Below are positions 8,915 to 16,386 of a DNA stretch of 28,054 bases, piece by piece. The DNA comes from CAYSBE01 sp046309355 (GTDB lineage Bacteria > Bacteroidota > Bacteroidia > UKL13-3). How positions within the stretch are numbered: the stretch's first letter is position 1; each line of letters begins with the position of its first letter. The notes under the pieces were generated by a model. That model made no database searches, was not told where the DNA came from, and was given only the letters and a program-made list of their open reading frames with translations. The position numbers and the translations under genes were made by a program. The DNA is taken from the NCBI GenBank assembly GCA_046309355.1, contig JBKCPL010000065.1, positions 1 through 28,054 of the forward strand, given 5' to 3'.

Positions 8915-9966
8915 GCCTCACTCATTAGCTTGGTATATTGTTTTCTAATAATTAAATACAGGATGCACAACAATGCAGCAACGATTCCGCCTAAGATACC
9001 GGATGTAGTTTTACCGGGTTTTTCATAGGGCAAGGGATATATCGGGCGATCGATAACCTGTATGATAGGTTCCTCTTTTTGAAGTGTGAGCTTGCTTATT
9101 TCTAAATTCTTAAGCAATTCGGCATATACTGTTGTCAGCAATTCAACGTGCATTTGTTTTTGCGCATAAGGCACACGCAGCTCCGTACGAATAGGATTGA
9201 AATTTTGGTCCATGCTGGCTGCAGCCCCATACATTTCGCGGTATAGTAATGTTTCTACAGAGTCGGCTTTTTGTTGCAGCAATTCTACATTTCTGCGCGC
9301 CTTACTGATTTTCGTTTCAATGTACAATTCCCTGACATGAGCTGCCAGCAATTCACAGAAATGCTTAGCGAATTCCTCATCACGCGATTTTATTTTCAAG
9401 CTGATAATATTCAGTTTTTTATCGGCTTTCGATACTGTCAGGTCATTCTTCTTTATGCTTTTGCAAACGGCATGCAGCACACTGTCATGACCTCTTGTAT
9501 AGTTGTCGCGGTCAGTATCTGCTGTAAATACGATATGCTTGGTTTCTTCTTTGGATGCCAGTTTCTCATCTAGTTTTGCGTACTTCAGGTATCGATTAAT
9601 CAGCAGTTCTTTTTCATTGCTGAATTGCACCGGCTGTAAAAGTGCATTTTCAATAATTAAACGTGATTTGAATAACTCCATCACATTATCGCCTACAAAT
9701 GCGCCACCGTCTGAACTCTTGCCGATATCTATACCAAACTGACTGGCTATGCCAGCATAAGCACCTGCCATTCCGCTTTTTTCTTCCAGGGCAAATGTGA
9801 GCTCGGCTTCATACACTTTTTTACTAAAGTACGCATACAGTATACCTGATAACATGCCCGCCAAGCCTATGGAAAGTATAATCTTCTTCTTACTGTATAA
9901 GTAATTCCACCAGTATTTTGCCAGGTGAACGATGTCTTTTAACGTAAGTTCCTGTTTGGTATTCAT
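8911..9966 (-). CDS. wzz: Wzz-type chain-length determinant (polysaccharide co-polymerase) without kinase domain
   Basis: This 351-residue protein has the Wzz topology: a short cytoplasmic N-terminus, a membrane segment at about 28..47, a large periplasmic part with a probable coiled coil around 210..300, and a proline-containing run (PLPYEKPGK) before a second membrane segment at about 322..340. It sets the modal chain length made by the polymerase at 2278..3363. The protein ends soon after the second membrane segment, with no Walker motifs or tyrosine tail, so it is not a Wzc-type BY-kinase. The ATG at 9966 overlaps the upstream TGA by 4 bases; a TTG at 9981 is less likely. It sits between the two aminotransferase genes, an unusual place. 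Confidence 0.85.
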   Translation of the reverse strand: MNTKQELTLKDIVHLAKYWWNYLYSKKKIILSIGLAGMLSGILYAYFSKKVYEAELTFALEEKSGMAGAYAGIASQFGIDIGKSSDGGAFVGDNVMELFKSRLIIENALLQPVQFSNEKELLINRYLKYAKLDEKLASKEETKHIVFTADTDRDNYTRGHDSVLHAVCKSIKKNDLTVSKADKKLNIISLKIKSRDEEFAKHFCELLAAHVRELYIETKISKARRNVELLQQKADSVETLLYREMYGAAASMDQNFNPIRTELRVPYAQKQMHVELLTTVYAELLKNLEISKLTLQKEEPIIQVIDRPIYPLPYEKPGKTTSGILGGIVAALLCILYLIIRKQYTKLMSEA

Positions 9967-11072
9967 ACACTTCCTTTCCAATTATTCACACAACGAATTA
10001 CCTGTTCTACTTCATCATCCGGCATGACAGGGCTAATCGGCAAACTAATCACTTCATTGTGCAGCTGTTCAGTTAGCGGATACGAGCGATTACTCCATTC
10101 GCTATACGCCTTTTGATGATGAGGCGGAATAGGATAATGAATAACCGTCTGCACACCATTATCGGTTAAATACTTTTGAAAAACATCGCGGTTTGCAGTT
10201 CTTACTACAAACAGATGCCATACATGCTCATTTTCTACGGCTACAAATGGAAGTTGTATAAGCGGATTTTTTATGCCTTGCAAATAGGCTGTTGCTATTC
10301 GTTTGCGGGAGTTATTGTCCTCATCAAGCATGGGTAGCTTAGCTGAAAGAAAGGCGGCCTGTAATTCATCCAGGCGACTATTATATCCTTTGTACAGATT
10401 TTGATACTTGATGTGTGAACCATAGTTACGCAATGCTTTCATGGTGGTATACAACTCTTCGTCATTCGTTGTAATTGCTCCGCCATCGCCTAATGCTCCC
10501 AGGTTTTTGCCCGGGTAAAAACTGTGCCCTGCTGCATGGCCTATAGCTCCTGCCCGCTGGGCGTGGTGTGAGGCACCATGCGCCTGAGCCGCATCTTCTA
10601 CAACCAGCAAGTTGTGAGCATCGGCCACTTGCTGAATTGATTTCATATCGGCACACTGACCATACAGATGAACGGCAAGTACCGCTTTTGTTTTTTCAGT
10701 GATGGCCTGTTTCAGATTTGCACCGGTCATGTTGTATGTTTTCATATCGGGCTCAACAGGCACAGGTACAAGTTCGTTGGCCGATAAGGCAAGTATGGAA
10801 GCAATATACGTATTGGCCGGCACCAGCACTTCATCGCCTTTTTTAAGTTTGCCGGTTTCTATGTATGCTCTGAAAATAAGTATGAGTGCATCCAGTCCAT
10901 TAGCTACACCCAGGCAGTATTTACTGCCACAATACGCTGCGTAGGCTTTCTCAAAGTCTTCTACTTCTTTGCCTAAAATGTACCAGCCTGAATCAAGCAC
11001 ACGGTGCATGGCTGCAGTAAATTCAGCTTCGTGACGCTTGTTTATTTTCTGTAAATCTAAAAATTTTATCAT
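9963..11072 (-). CDS. DegT/DnrJ/EryC1/StrS aminotransferase, FdtB/QdtB-like
   Basis: This 369-residue PLP enzyme has VANGLDALILI (56..66), PANTYIAS (85..92), VVEDAAQAHGA (157..167) and HSFYPGKNLGALGDGGA, in which K189 is the aldimine lysine. The SFYPGKNLGALGDGG form and NYGS region fit FdtB/QdtB, which aminate C3 of dTDP-3-keto-6-deoxyhexoses to give dTDP-Fuc3N or dTDP-Qui3N. The two FdtA/WxcM-like cupin genes further upstream would make that 3-keto substrate by 3,4-ketoisomerisation, so the set is coherent. It differs clearly from the WbpE-like paralogue at 7772..8914 (which has FFPSKNLGCFGDGG). The start lies two bases after the end of the dehydrogenase gene. Confidence 0.85.
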   Translation of the reverse strand: MIKFLDLQKINKRHEAEFTAAMHRVLDSGWYILGKEVEDFEKAYAAYCGSKYCLGVANGLDALILIFRAYIETGKLKKGDEVLVPANTYIASILALSANELVPVPVEPDMKTYNMTGANLKQAITEKTKAVLAVHLYGQCADMKSIQQVADAHNLLVVEDAAQAHGASHHAQRAGAIGHAAGHSFYPGKNLGALGDGGAITTNDEELYTTMKALRNYGSHIKYQNLYKGYNSRLDELQAAFLSAKLPMLDEDNNSRKRIATAYLQGIKNPLIQLPFVAVENEHVWHLFVVRTANRDVFQKYLTDNGVQTVIHYPIPPHHQKAYSEWSNRSYPLTEQLHNEVISLPISPVMPDDEVEQVIRCVNNWKGSV

Positions 11073-11074
11073 GA

Positions 11075-12358
11075 CTATAATCTGAAATCAACAATATGTT
11101 CGGGCAATATACTTTTCACATCTACTACCACGGTTTGAGGTTTACACAGCGAACTGATATTCATACCTAAAAATTCACGGTGGGCAACAGCCAGAATGAT
11201 ACAGTCAAATTCGGTGGCATCACTTTCATCCAGTGAATTGATAATTGATAAACCGTACTCTTCATTCACACTGTGCTTATCGGCCCAGGGGTCAAGTATC
11301 GTAATGCGAGTGTGGTATTGACTGAGTTCGTGAATAATATCAGTAACTTTGGTGTTACGCACATCCGGACAATTCTCTTTAAAAGTAATTCCCATCACCA
11401 GCACGTGTGCACCTTTGGCATTCATTCCTTTTTTTACAATCAGCTTCACGGCTTCATCGGCTACGTATTTTCCCATGCTGTCATTAAGCCTGCGTCCGGC
11501 CAGAATGATTTCGGGATGGTAGCCAACTTCTTGGGCTTTTTGTGCCAGATAGTAAGGGTCGACACCAATACAGTGGCCGCCTACCAATCCGGGTTTGAAT
11601 TTTAAAAAATTCCACTTTGTGCCGGCTGCTTCCAATACAGCTGATGTATCAATTTGCAGCAGATTGAAAATTTTAGAGAGTTCGTTTACAAACGCGATGT
11701 TGATGTCGCGCTGCGCATTTTCTATGACCTTGGCAGCTTCGGCCACTTTTATTGACGAGGCCTTGTGTGTACCTGCGGTAATGATTGACCGGTAAACCTG
11801 ATCTACCGTATCGGCTGTTTCGAGAGTTGAACCGGAAGTAATTTTCAATATCTTACTCACTGTATGTTCTTTATCGCCCGGATTGATACGCTCGGGTGAG
11901 TAGCCTGCGAAAAAATCTGTATTGAATACAAGACCTGAAATGCGTTCCAGAACAGGTACACATTCTTCTTCGGTGGCTCCGGGATAAACGGTTGATTCGT
12001 AAACTACAATATCGCCCTTCTTCAGCACTGCACCAACCGTTTCGCTGGCCTTTTTCAATGGTGTAAGATCAGGGTGATTGAATTTATCGACCGGTGTAGG
12101 AACGGTAACGATGTAAAAATTGCATTCGCTAAGCGCTGAAGGATTTGCACTGTAGTGCAAATGTTTAGCCTCTTTCAGCTCATCGGAACTAACCTCAAGT
12201 GTGCGGTCTATGCCTGATATAAGTTCATCTATACGCGGTGCGTTAATATCAAAACCTACTGTTTTAAACTTCTTACCAAATTCAACAGCCAGTGGCAAAC
12301 CAACATAGCCCAGACCGATAATTCCTATTTTATAGTGTTCCGTAATCTTATCTGACAT
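11075..12358 (-). CDS. tviB: UDP-N-acetylhexosamine 6-dehydrogenase, TviB/WbpO-like
   Basis: This 427-residue enzyme has the full UDP-glucose/GDP-mannose dehydrogenase layout. GLGYVG at 15..20 binds NAD; VPTPVD (87..91 region) and YESTVYPG follow; K210 and N214 in KVIENAQRD are catalytic residues; and GGHCIGVDPYYLAQKA carries the nucleophile C263. The GLVGGHCIGVDPYYL and GRRLNDSMG forms are those of the TviB/WbpO/WecC group, which twice oxidises C6 of UDP-GlcNAc or UDP-GalNAc to the uronic acid. The WbpP/TviC-like epimerase at 5769..6761 is its usual partner, and the product is also the substrate for the WbpB/WbpE-like pair. It begins one base after the acyltransferase stop. Confidence 0.92.
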   Translation of the reverse strand: MSDKITEHYKIGIIGLGYVGLPLAVEFGKKFKTVGFDINAPRIDELISGIDRTLEVSSDELKEAKHLHYSANPSALSECNFYIVTVPTPVDKFNHPDLTPLKKASETVGAVLKKGDIVVYESTVYPGATEEECVPVLERISGLVFNTDFFAGYSPERINPGDKEHTVSKILKITSGSTLETADTVDQVYRSIITAGTHKASSIKVAEAAKVIENAQRDINIAFVNELSKIFNLLQIDTSAVLEAAGTKWNFLKFKPGLVGGHCIGVDPYYLAQKAQEVGYHPEIILAGRRLNDSMGKYVADEAVKLIVKKGMNAKGAHVLVMGITFKENCPDVRNTKVTDIIHELSQYHTRITILDPWADKHSVNEEYGLSIINSLDESDATEFDCIILAVAHREFLGMNISSLCKPQTVVVDVKSILPEHIVDFRL

Positions 12359-12359
12359 A

Positions 12360-12902
12360 TTATTTCTTTACAGGTTCATTGTTTACAATTTCATATATGT
12401 GGCCATCTTCATCTTTCAGTTCAAGTGAAAGCACTTTGCCTTCACGGGTTACATATCCTTTATGCATGGCAGGCGAACCGTACCACAGTTCGAATGCTCC
12501 CACGGATTTCGTCAGCAATGATCCTGCACCGATTAAGGCGTATTCGCCTATTTCAATGTGCGATTTAATTATACTGCCTGCACCAATAGAAGCACCGTTT
12601 TTGATAGTTGCTCCAACATGCTTTTCGGGGTATTGCCTTGAACGCGGATTGTTATTGTTGATAAAAGTTACCTGAGGACCAATGAACACATCGTTTTCAA
12701 TGGCAATTCCGTCCCACAGATATACTCCGGATTTAACCGTACAGTTGTCGCCTATGACTACATCGTTTTCAATAAATGTATGGCAATTAATATTGCAATT
12801 TTTGCCAATACGAGCCCCGCTAAGTATTACAGCAAACTGCCACACACGTGTGCCTTCTCCAATCTGTGTGGTTTGAACATCGGCAAGTGGATGAATCATC
12901 AT
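12360..12902 (-). CDS. Left-handed beta-helix (hexapeptide) sugar N-acyltransferase, WlbB/WbpD/FdtC-like
   Basis: This 180-residue protein is built of hexapeptide turns (VVIGDNCTV, IAIENDVFIG, GASIGAGSI, EYALIGAGSLL), the fold of trimeric acyltransferases. MIHPLADVQTTQIGEGTRVW, NCHTFIENDVVIGD and WDGIAIENDVFIGPQVTFIN resemble WlbB and WbpD, which acetylate the 3-amino group of UDP-2-acetamido-3-amino uronic acids. FdtC, acting on dTDP-Fuc3N, is a close relative. This is the only acyltransferase visible, although two 3-amino sugars appear to be made, so its true substrate is uncertain. It lies directly after the FdtA-like genes, with a 4-base ATGA overlap at 12899..12902, which slightly favours the FdtC role. 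Confidence 0.87.
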   Translation of the reverse strand: MMIHPLADVQTTQIGEGTRVWQFAVILSGARIGKNCNINCHTFIENDVVIGDNCTVKSGVYLWDGIAIENDVFIGPQVTFINNNNPRSRQYPEKHVGATIKNGASIGAGSIIKSHIEIGEYALIGAGSLLTKSVGAFELWYGSPAMHKGYVTREGKVLSLELKDEDGHIYEIVNNEPVKK

Positions 12903-13318
12903 ACGCTTGCCTCCTTCAAATATGTGTCATAGTCACGGATATAATCGGCTTCGTTGTAGGTGTGTGAGGCCAGCACGAGGCATATGGCACCCGATGAAAA
13001 ATTGATTTCAGAAGCCCAAATGCGCGGAGGTATATGCAGTCCCATAAAAGGCTGATTGAGTTGAACCTGTCGTTTCAGTTTTCCATCATCCAGCAATACC
13101 TCAAAACTTCCGCTGGCGGCTACCAGAAACTGATGACATTCGTAATGTGCGTGTGCTCCTCTGGATATGCCACCGGGAATATCGTACAAATAAAATACGC
13201 GCTTGATGCTGAATGGCAGTTCCACATTTCCGTGAACGGGAGTAATGTTGCCGGCTCTGAAATGAATGCGTGGCAGTGTAATCAAGCTGCAGTCGTATAC
13301 ACTTGTTTTTTTACTCAT
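12899..13318 (-). CDS. Sugar 3,4-ketoisomerase, FdtA/QdtA-like cupin
   Basis: This 139-residue protein is a small cupin of the FdtA/QdtA (WxcM-like) family. Matching features are the PFSIKRVFYLYDIPGG entry, RGAHAHYECHQFLVA with H56 and H58 (the His pair proposed as catalytic in FdtA), ASGSFEVLLDDG, a GLHIPPRIWAS strand and the tail LASHTYNEADYIRDYD, very like the FdtA ending. FdtA converts dTDP-4-keto-6-deoxyglucose to the 3-keto isomer, the substrate of FdtB-type aminotransferases such as 9963..11072. The gene overlaps both neighbours by 4 bases. No RmlA or RmlB homologue to supply the dTDP-sugar lies in the window. Confidence 0.87.
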   Translation of the reverse strand: MSKKTSVYDCSLITLPRIHFRAGNITPVHGNVELPFSIKRVFYLYDIPGGISRGAHAHYECHQFLVAASGSFEVLLDDGKLKRQVQLNQPFMGLHIPPRIWASEINFSSGAICLVLASHTYNEADYIRDYDTYLKEASV

Positions 13319-13710
13319 GCCTTGTTCCGTTTAAATTTTTCATAATCGCGTTCGTAATCGGAAGCCTCGTAATCAGTTGACGCAAGCACCAAGGCCAGTG
13401 AGTTGGTTGAAAAATTTTCCATGTGTCGCCACATGCCTGCGGGCACATACAATCCGTAATACGAACGGTTCAGCGAAACTTTATGTGTAGTGTGTCCGTC
13501 ATCTATAACCACATCAAAACTTCCCGAGAGTGCCACAATCAACTCCTGATTGGTGTAGTAACTGTGTCCACCACGCATTTCGCCACCGGGCACATCGTAA
13601 ATCCAGTAGGCACGCTTTATTTCAAAAGGTAAATGTCTGTGCTCTTCAATGAACGATAGATTGCCTCTTTCGTCCGGTATTTTGGGTAAATCTATCAGGC
13701 GAAACGACAT
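13315..13710 (-). CDS. FdtA/WxcM-like cupin paralogue with altered His pair
   Basis: This 131-residue cupin is clearly paralogous to the protein encoded next (12899..13318). It shares the PFEIKRAYWIYDVPGG entry, RGGH, ALSGSFDVVIDDG, YYGLYVPAGMWRHMENFS and the DYEASDYERDYEKF tail. The second histidine of the HAH site is replaced: it reads G-H49-S50-Y51. It may be a ketoisomerase with a modified site, a stereochemical variant giving the other epimer, or a partner subunit of the intact paralogue. It is the second gene of the operon, 4 bases after the SLBB gene's stop, and overlaps the next gene by 4 bases. Confidence 0.82.
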   Translation of the reverse strand: MSFRLIDLPKIPDERGNLSFIEEHRHLPFEIKRAYWIYDVPGGEMRGGHSYYTNQELIVALSGSFDVVIDDGHTTHKVSLNRSYYGLYVPAGMWRHMENFSTNSLALVLASTDYEASDYERDYEKFKRNKA

Positions 13711-13714
13711 GCAA

Positions 13715-16210
13715 TCAGGGTTTAAACAAGTTAAAGAATGTAGTAGTCATGATTAGCAGCAATGTAGTGGTGCTGGTAATAACCGAAACAGTTTCTGCGG
13801 TGCTCAGCTTTTCACGCTTTTCTTTAGGCGGTACTATAATCTCGGCACCTGGCTTAAGCTTTGGCCTGAAATGCACAAACAAAAAGTTTTTGGTTGATTT
13901 GGCTGATCCATTTGCATACACTACAAATGCCTTGCGTTTATGTGCAGATGAAGTGAAACCTCCCGATTCACTGATATACTGACTGAAGCTTTTGCCTCTT
14001 TCGTATACTATTTTAACCGGGAACAACACCTCACCGCTAACCAACACTGATTGTAGTACACGCGGCACGTTAATAACATCTCTGTCAAATACATAAATAT
14101 CTTCTTTCCCTCCCGGGTTCTTGAGTATTTTCTTTACATCTATGGCAAACAAATCAAAGTTGCGTCCGAACTCATCCTGCTTCAGTATATCTTTATAGGT
14201 ATCATCTTCACTTAGTTTTTTTAACGCCCTGTTTTTATTGGCAGTAATCATGGTTTGGTTTGGACCTGTTACACGTTGCCTGATGAGTATGGCTCCTTCT
14301 GCAAATCCATCATTGGTTATGCCTCCTGCCCTTTTAAGCACTTCCGAAATACGCTCTTTGTTTTTTGAAATGACAAATTCGCCCGGGTACATCACCTGTC
14401 CGTATATTTTTACTGTACTTTGGTTCAGGTATCCCGGGTTGGGAAATACGGTGATGATATCAAAAGGCTGTAGTTCGAACGAAGCTGCCTGAGGGTTTTC
14501 TTTCAAATCACGTTCCACGCTAAGTGTAAATACGGTAGCAATTTCGGTAATGGCTGATGTTCGGTCGGCATTACTGGTTCTGCGTCCTACCTGTATTTGC
14601 TTAACCGTTGCCGACTCTTTTAAGCCTCCTGCCGCTATGATGATATCTTCCAACTTCATGTTTTCAGCAAAATCGTAAGTGCCGGGCATCATCACTTCGC
14701 CCTCAATACGCACTTTATACGCCTCCCGCATTTCCAGTTTGGATGCAATGATTATTCTATCTTCACGTTTCAGGGTTACATCAGCCGCTGAACCGCTCAT
14801 GACTGCTCCCAGGTCGAATGAAATCATTCCAAGTGTATTGTCTTCTTTCAGCCTGTAAATGATCGCCCTGCTGGTGAATGCGTCTTCCTTTAATCCGTTG
14901 GCCATTCCTATCAGTTTTTTAATGGTCATTCCCGGTGTTAAACCAAATTCACCCGGCCGAAATACTGCGCCTTCAATAGTCACTCTGTTTTCATACCTGG
15001 TTAGCAGCTCACCTACTTCATATACATCTCCGTTTGCCGGAATAAACATACCGAATACCTGAGCGTCCACATCGGCAATACTTTTTTGTGTGGCTGTATT
15101 GCGCTGTACTTTTATTTTTTCGGTGTAAGCAGTTGTAGTAAATCCTCCGGTAAATTCAATAAGGTCTTTCAGAGTTTCTTTGGTTTTCATGTCAAATAAA
15201 GCCGGTGTTTTCACCTGACCTTTCACTTCCACCCGTGCTTCGTATGGATTTATTTTAACAATGTCCTGATCTTGCAAAGTAATATTGGAACGGGCATTCC
15301 CTTTCACCAGAAATTCGTACACATCTACCTGTGCAACAGGTTTACCGGCTCTGATAACCGTAATAGTGCGCAGCGAACCGTTTTGCGAAGGTCCACCGCA
15401 CGCATGCAACACGTTAAATACGGTGGCTAGTGAGGGCAGCGTATATGTACCGGGCGAAAATGCTTCGCCAACTACACTTACTTTAATGCTTCGAATACTC
15501 GTAATGGATACATTCACAAGGGTTTGGCCGGAAGCAATGGTGCTGTATACATTTTTTAACAAATTGGTTATTCGGGTACGCGCCTGCTCAATGCTGGCTC
15601 CCGATACTTTGACCAAACCAGCCCCAGGAATACGAATTGAACCATCAGGCGTAACCTTCAACTGATAACTGGCTTCAGAATATCCGTATATGTCAAGTGC
15701 CAGCTCATCACCGGGTCCCAAAATATAATTGGCAGGTGTGGGTATGTTCAGACTGGGTTCAAATGTTATTTTGGGATTAGTGAAGACATCCGCACCAAAT
15801 ACTTTGGATAATTTTTTTACATCCGGCTTAGCATCTGTACTTTCTAGTGTTTGATTACCACCCAGCGAGGGTGCAGCTGTAGCCGTTTTGCTGTCTGTTT
15901 TCAGTGTTGTCTGTTCTGTTTTTTGCTCCAGCTTGTCAATTCGCTGCATCAGCTTCTGCAACTCGGTTTCAGGCATCCTGCGGTCACGTGCCAGCGCCTC
16001 AAGTCGTGGTCGGGTATATCCCGATGCTTTGGCCTGCTTCCAGAATGAACTAATCTGTTCGTCCGTCAACTGATCCACCTTTACCTGGTTCAGGTTTTGT
16101 AAACTGAGACCGGAGTTTTGTTGCGCAAACACTTGATTTACAGTGTAGGTAAAAAACAAAGCCAACGAAAACAGCAATCGGAAATAGGCAATCGCTTTAC
16201 TTTCTGTCAT
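13715..16210 (-). CDS. Outer-membrane polysaccharide export protein (Wza-like, multi-SLBB)
   Basis: This 831-residue protein is the first gene of the operon. A signal peptide (about 1..29, ending VFA before QQ) is followed by a low-complexity Q/K/T linker, a Poly_export domain (NYILGPGDELALDIYGYSEA, about 162..230), then about six SLBB-type units, each marked by a V-x-G-x-V-x-x-P-G-x-F/Y motif and an A-GG loop. A hydrophobic segment at the very end (LLLIMTTTFFNLF) could cross the outer membrane as in Wza. It is much longer than Wza (about 380 residues), as often seen in Bacteroidota. I chose the ATG at 16210. The upstream ATG at 16261 would spoil the signal peptide and lies upstream of the predicted transcription start. 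No lipobox is seen. Confidence 0.9.
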   Translation of the reverse strand: MTESKAIAYFRLLFSLALFFTYTVNQVFAQQNSGLSLQNLNQVKVDQLTDEQISSFWKQAKASGYTRPRLEALARDRRMPETELQKLMQRIDKLEQKTEQTTLKTDSKTATAAPSLGGNQTLESTDAKPDVKKLSKVFGADVFTNPKITFEPSLNIPTPANYILGPGDELALDIYGYSEASYQLKVTPDGSIRIPGAGLVKVSGASIEQARTRITNLLKNVYSTIASGQTLVNVSITSIRSIKVSVVGEAFSPGTYTLPSLATVFNVLHACGGPSQNGSLRTITVIRAGKPVAQVDVYEFLVKGNARSNITLQDQDIVKINPYEARVEVKGQVKTPALFDMKTKETLKDLIEFTGGFTTTAYTEKIKVQRNTATQKSIADVDAQVFGMFIPANGDVYEVGELLTRYENRVTIEGAVFRPGEFGLTPGMTIKKLIGMANGLKEDAFTSRAIIYRLKEDNTLGMISFDLGAVMSGSAADVTLKREDRIIIASKLEMREAYKVRIEGEVMMPGTYDFAENMKLEDIIIAAGGLKESATVKQIQVGRRTSNADRTSAITEIATVFTLSVERDLKENPQAASFELQPFDIITVFPNPGYLNQSTVKIYGQVMYPGEFVISKNKERISEVLKRAGGITNDGFAEGAILIRQRVTGPNQTMITANKNRALKKLSEDDTYKDILKQDEFGRNFDLFAIDVKKILKNPGGKEDIYVFDRDVINVPRVLQSVLVSGEVLFPVKIVYERGKSFSQYISESGGFTSSAHKRKAFVVYANGSAKSTKNFLFVHFRPKLKPGAEIIVPPKEKREKLSTAETVSVITSTTTLLLIMTTTFFNLFKP

Positions 16211-16249
16211 AGGAGGGTATATGATAAGTCGTAATTTACGTGTATCGGG

Positions 16250-16280
16250 CAAAAATAGCATTTAATTACGTGTTAACAAC
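16250..16280 (-). promoter_or_regulatory. Bacteroidota-type -33/-7 promoter for the polysaccharide operon
   Basis: On the minus strand, GTTG (16280..16277) and TATTTTTG (16257..16250) are separated by 19 bases. This matches the Bacteroidota sigma-ABfr consensus (TTTG, about 19 bases, TAnnTTTG), with all defined bases of the -7 box present. Transcription should start near 16243, giving a leader of about 33 bases before the ATG at 16210. It excludes the alternative ATG at 16261. Confidence 0.6.
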
Positions 16281-16289
16281 CTGTTAAAA
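16271..16289. promoter_or_regulatory. Possible operator: TGTTAAxA direct repeat
   Basis: TGTTAACA (16271..16278) and TGTTAAAA (16282..16289) repeat 11 bases apart, one helical turn, directly over the -33 box of the polysaccharide promoter. The first copy is itself an 8-base palindrome, and TTAACA (16273..16278) with TGTTAA (16282..16287) also forms an inverted repeat with a 3-base spacer. The placement suits a repressor or activator site. No regulator gene is visible in the window, and the region is AT-rich, so chance is possible. Confidence 0.3.
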
Positions 16290-16386
16290 CGCCCCAAGTC
16301 ATATTTTAGTACAACTTCAAGCAACCTTGTCAAGTTAAATACTGACTGGGCTTAATTATTCATACAAACATCTATATTCGCCCCGC

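Noticed and set aside
5769..12358. Vi-antigen operon
   Set aside because: Only the TviB- and TviC-like enzymes match; tviD/tviE and vex export genes are absent, and Wzx/Wzy genes are present instead.
16211..16216. AGGAGG resembling a Shine-Dalgarno site
   Set aside because: It is on the plus strand, 170 bases before the next plus-strand start, and so faces the wrong way for the exporter gene.
16211..16261. Start of the exporter at the ATG at 16261
   Set aside because: The predicted -7 box (16250..16257) and transcription start near 16243 lie downstream of it, and the extra 17 residues would precede the signal peptide.
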